This document shows, in pieces, positions 63,689 through 64,000 of a stretch of DNA of 64,000 nt. The DNA is from Streptomyces sp. TRM68416 (lineage in GTDB: Bacteria > Actinomycetota > Actinomycetes > Streptomycetales > Streptomycetaceae), in assembly GCF_014596915.1 (NCBI RefSeq), contig NZ_JACVWU010000004.1:391146-455145 (forward strand), written 5' to 3'. The position numbers and the translations under genes were made by a program. Position 1 is the stretch's first letter. Every line of letters begins with the position of its first letter. The notes beneath the pieces are model-generated. The model was given only the letters and a program-made list of their open reading frames with translations, had not been told where the DNA came from and searched no databases.

Positions 63689-63730
63689 TCAGGCGGCCCA
63701 CCACAGCTGGGTGCACGTACGCGTCGTCAT
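63689..63730 (-). CDS. trpS leader peptide with two tandem Trp codons
   Basis: A 13-residue ORF, M-T-T-R-T-C-T-Q-L-W-W-A-A then TGA. The Trp-Trp pair sits three codons before the stop. GGAG precedes the ATG at short spacing. Stalling at the Trp codons would free the antiterminator and let transcription reach trpS. Confidence 0.9.
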   Translation of the reverse strand: MTTRTCTQLWWAA

Positions 63731-63771
63731 GCGCTCCACGGTACGCCTCCCGGGGGCGGCCCGGAGCGGAG

Positions 63772-63800
63772 TTGACACACCTCGACCCGCTCCGTAGTGT
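63772..63800 (+). promoter_or_regulatory. near-consensus vegetative promoter reading out of the window
   Basis: TTGACA (63772-63777), 17-bp spacer, TAGTGT (63795-63800). No convincing coding frame follows. The remaining 200 bases lead to taaagtctcact at the window edge. Such a strong promoter with a long untranslated leader would suit a stable-RNA operon (rRNA or tRNA), which must begin beyond position 64000. Confidence 0.65.
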
Positions 63801-64000
63801 TCTCCGAGTTGTCCGACGTGAGCGCCGACTCCGGTCGGTCCCCGGACAGCCATTCCGCAAGTACCAGCCAACAATCGACAACGGGTCGATCGATCCGTCG
63901 TCGCGTCATTGGCGTGCGTATTCGCGAAATGAGGAATCCACGTTCGAAAGGGCGCGGCCCCCGATTAGCTCGGGAGCCGGGAATCCGCTAAAGTCTCACT

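Noticed and set aside
63797..63991. A 64-codon rightward frame at the window end
   Set aside because: Its start lies inside the -10 box of the strong promoter, it has no ribosome-binding site and no Streptomyces-like third-position bias.

Overview
The window is chromosomal DNA from a high-GC actinomycete, almost certainly a Streptomyces. The third codon position is dominated by G/C, GTG and TTG starts are common, and many gene pairs overlap by ATGA or GTGA. Recognisable markers include sigE-cseA-cseB-cseC, Lsr2, clpC, the radA-disA pair and a trpS gene with a Trp-Trp leader peptide. From memory, the gene order resembles the conserved central part of the S. coelicolor chromosome. I see no insertion sequences, prophage genes, CRISPR arrays or integration sites.

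Layout. 1-5300: leftward folate operon (folP, an NTF2-like gene, folB, folK, DUF3180) behind a DUF2156/MprF-like membrane acyl-tRNA transferase. 5.5-16.1 kb: a coiled-coil membrane protein, a YdbS/YdbT-like PH-domain pair, a solitary NuoD paralogue facing a MidA/NDUFAF7-like methyltransferase, a NarL-type two-component system, an ArsR-type regulator, a small ORF and a threonine-aldolase-like enzyme. 16.3-21.8 kb: a rightward cofactor operon (DUF2520 oxidoreductase, panC, nadB, nadC, coaX). 22-28.2 kb: small conserved genes, a BlaI-type repressor, a GNAT enzyme, lsr2 and clpC with a likely ClgR operator. 28.2-35.2 kb: two paralogous NACHT-LRR NTPases of the bacterial NLR-like type, separated by a secreted HAD phosphatase. 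This is the accessory-looking part of the window and the most interesting.

35.5-42.2 kb: an M23 peptidase, a divergent TetR/MFS drug-efflux pair sharing a long inverted repeat, and the sigE-cseABC cell-envelope stress operon (leftward). 42.4-49.4 kb: mutY, a secreted or membrane-anchored protein, disA and radA (leftward), and an unusual sigma-like/zinc-finger/BACON fusion. 49.5-55.6 kb: a Cys-rich protein, a Ppx/GppA phosphatase, an A+C-skewed gene-free stretch, a sugar isomerase-TetR pair and ilvD. 55.6-64 kb: a Ser/Thr kinase with a PQQ propeller and a divergent cytosolic SH3 protein, a membrane protein, a methyltransferase, a DrrAB-like ABC exporter, proC, and trpS behind a textbook attenuator. 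The last 230 bases hold a near-consensus rightward promoter whose gene lies beyond the window.

A recurring small-scale theme is tandem duplication at gene ends. Three genes (DUF3180, M23 peptidase, the second TetR) carry short tandem repeats that include their own stop codon. Further minisatellites lie between cseA and cseB, after the 43.6-44.4 kb gene and inside the MidA gene.
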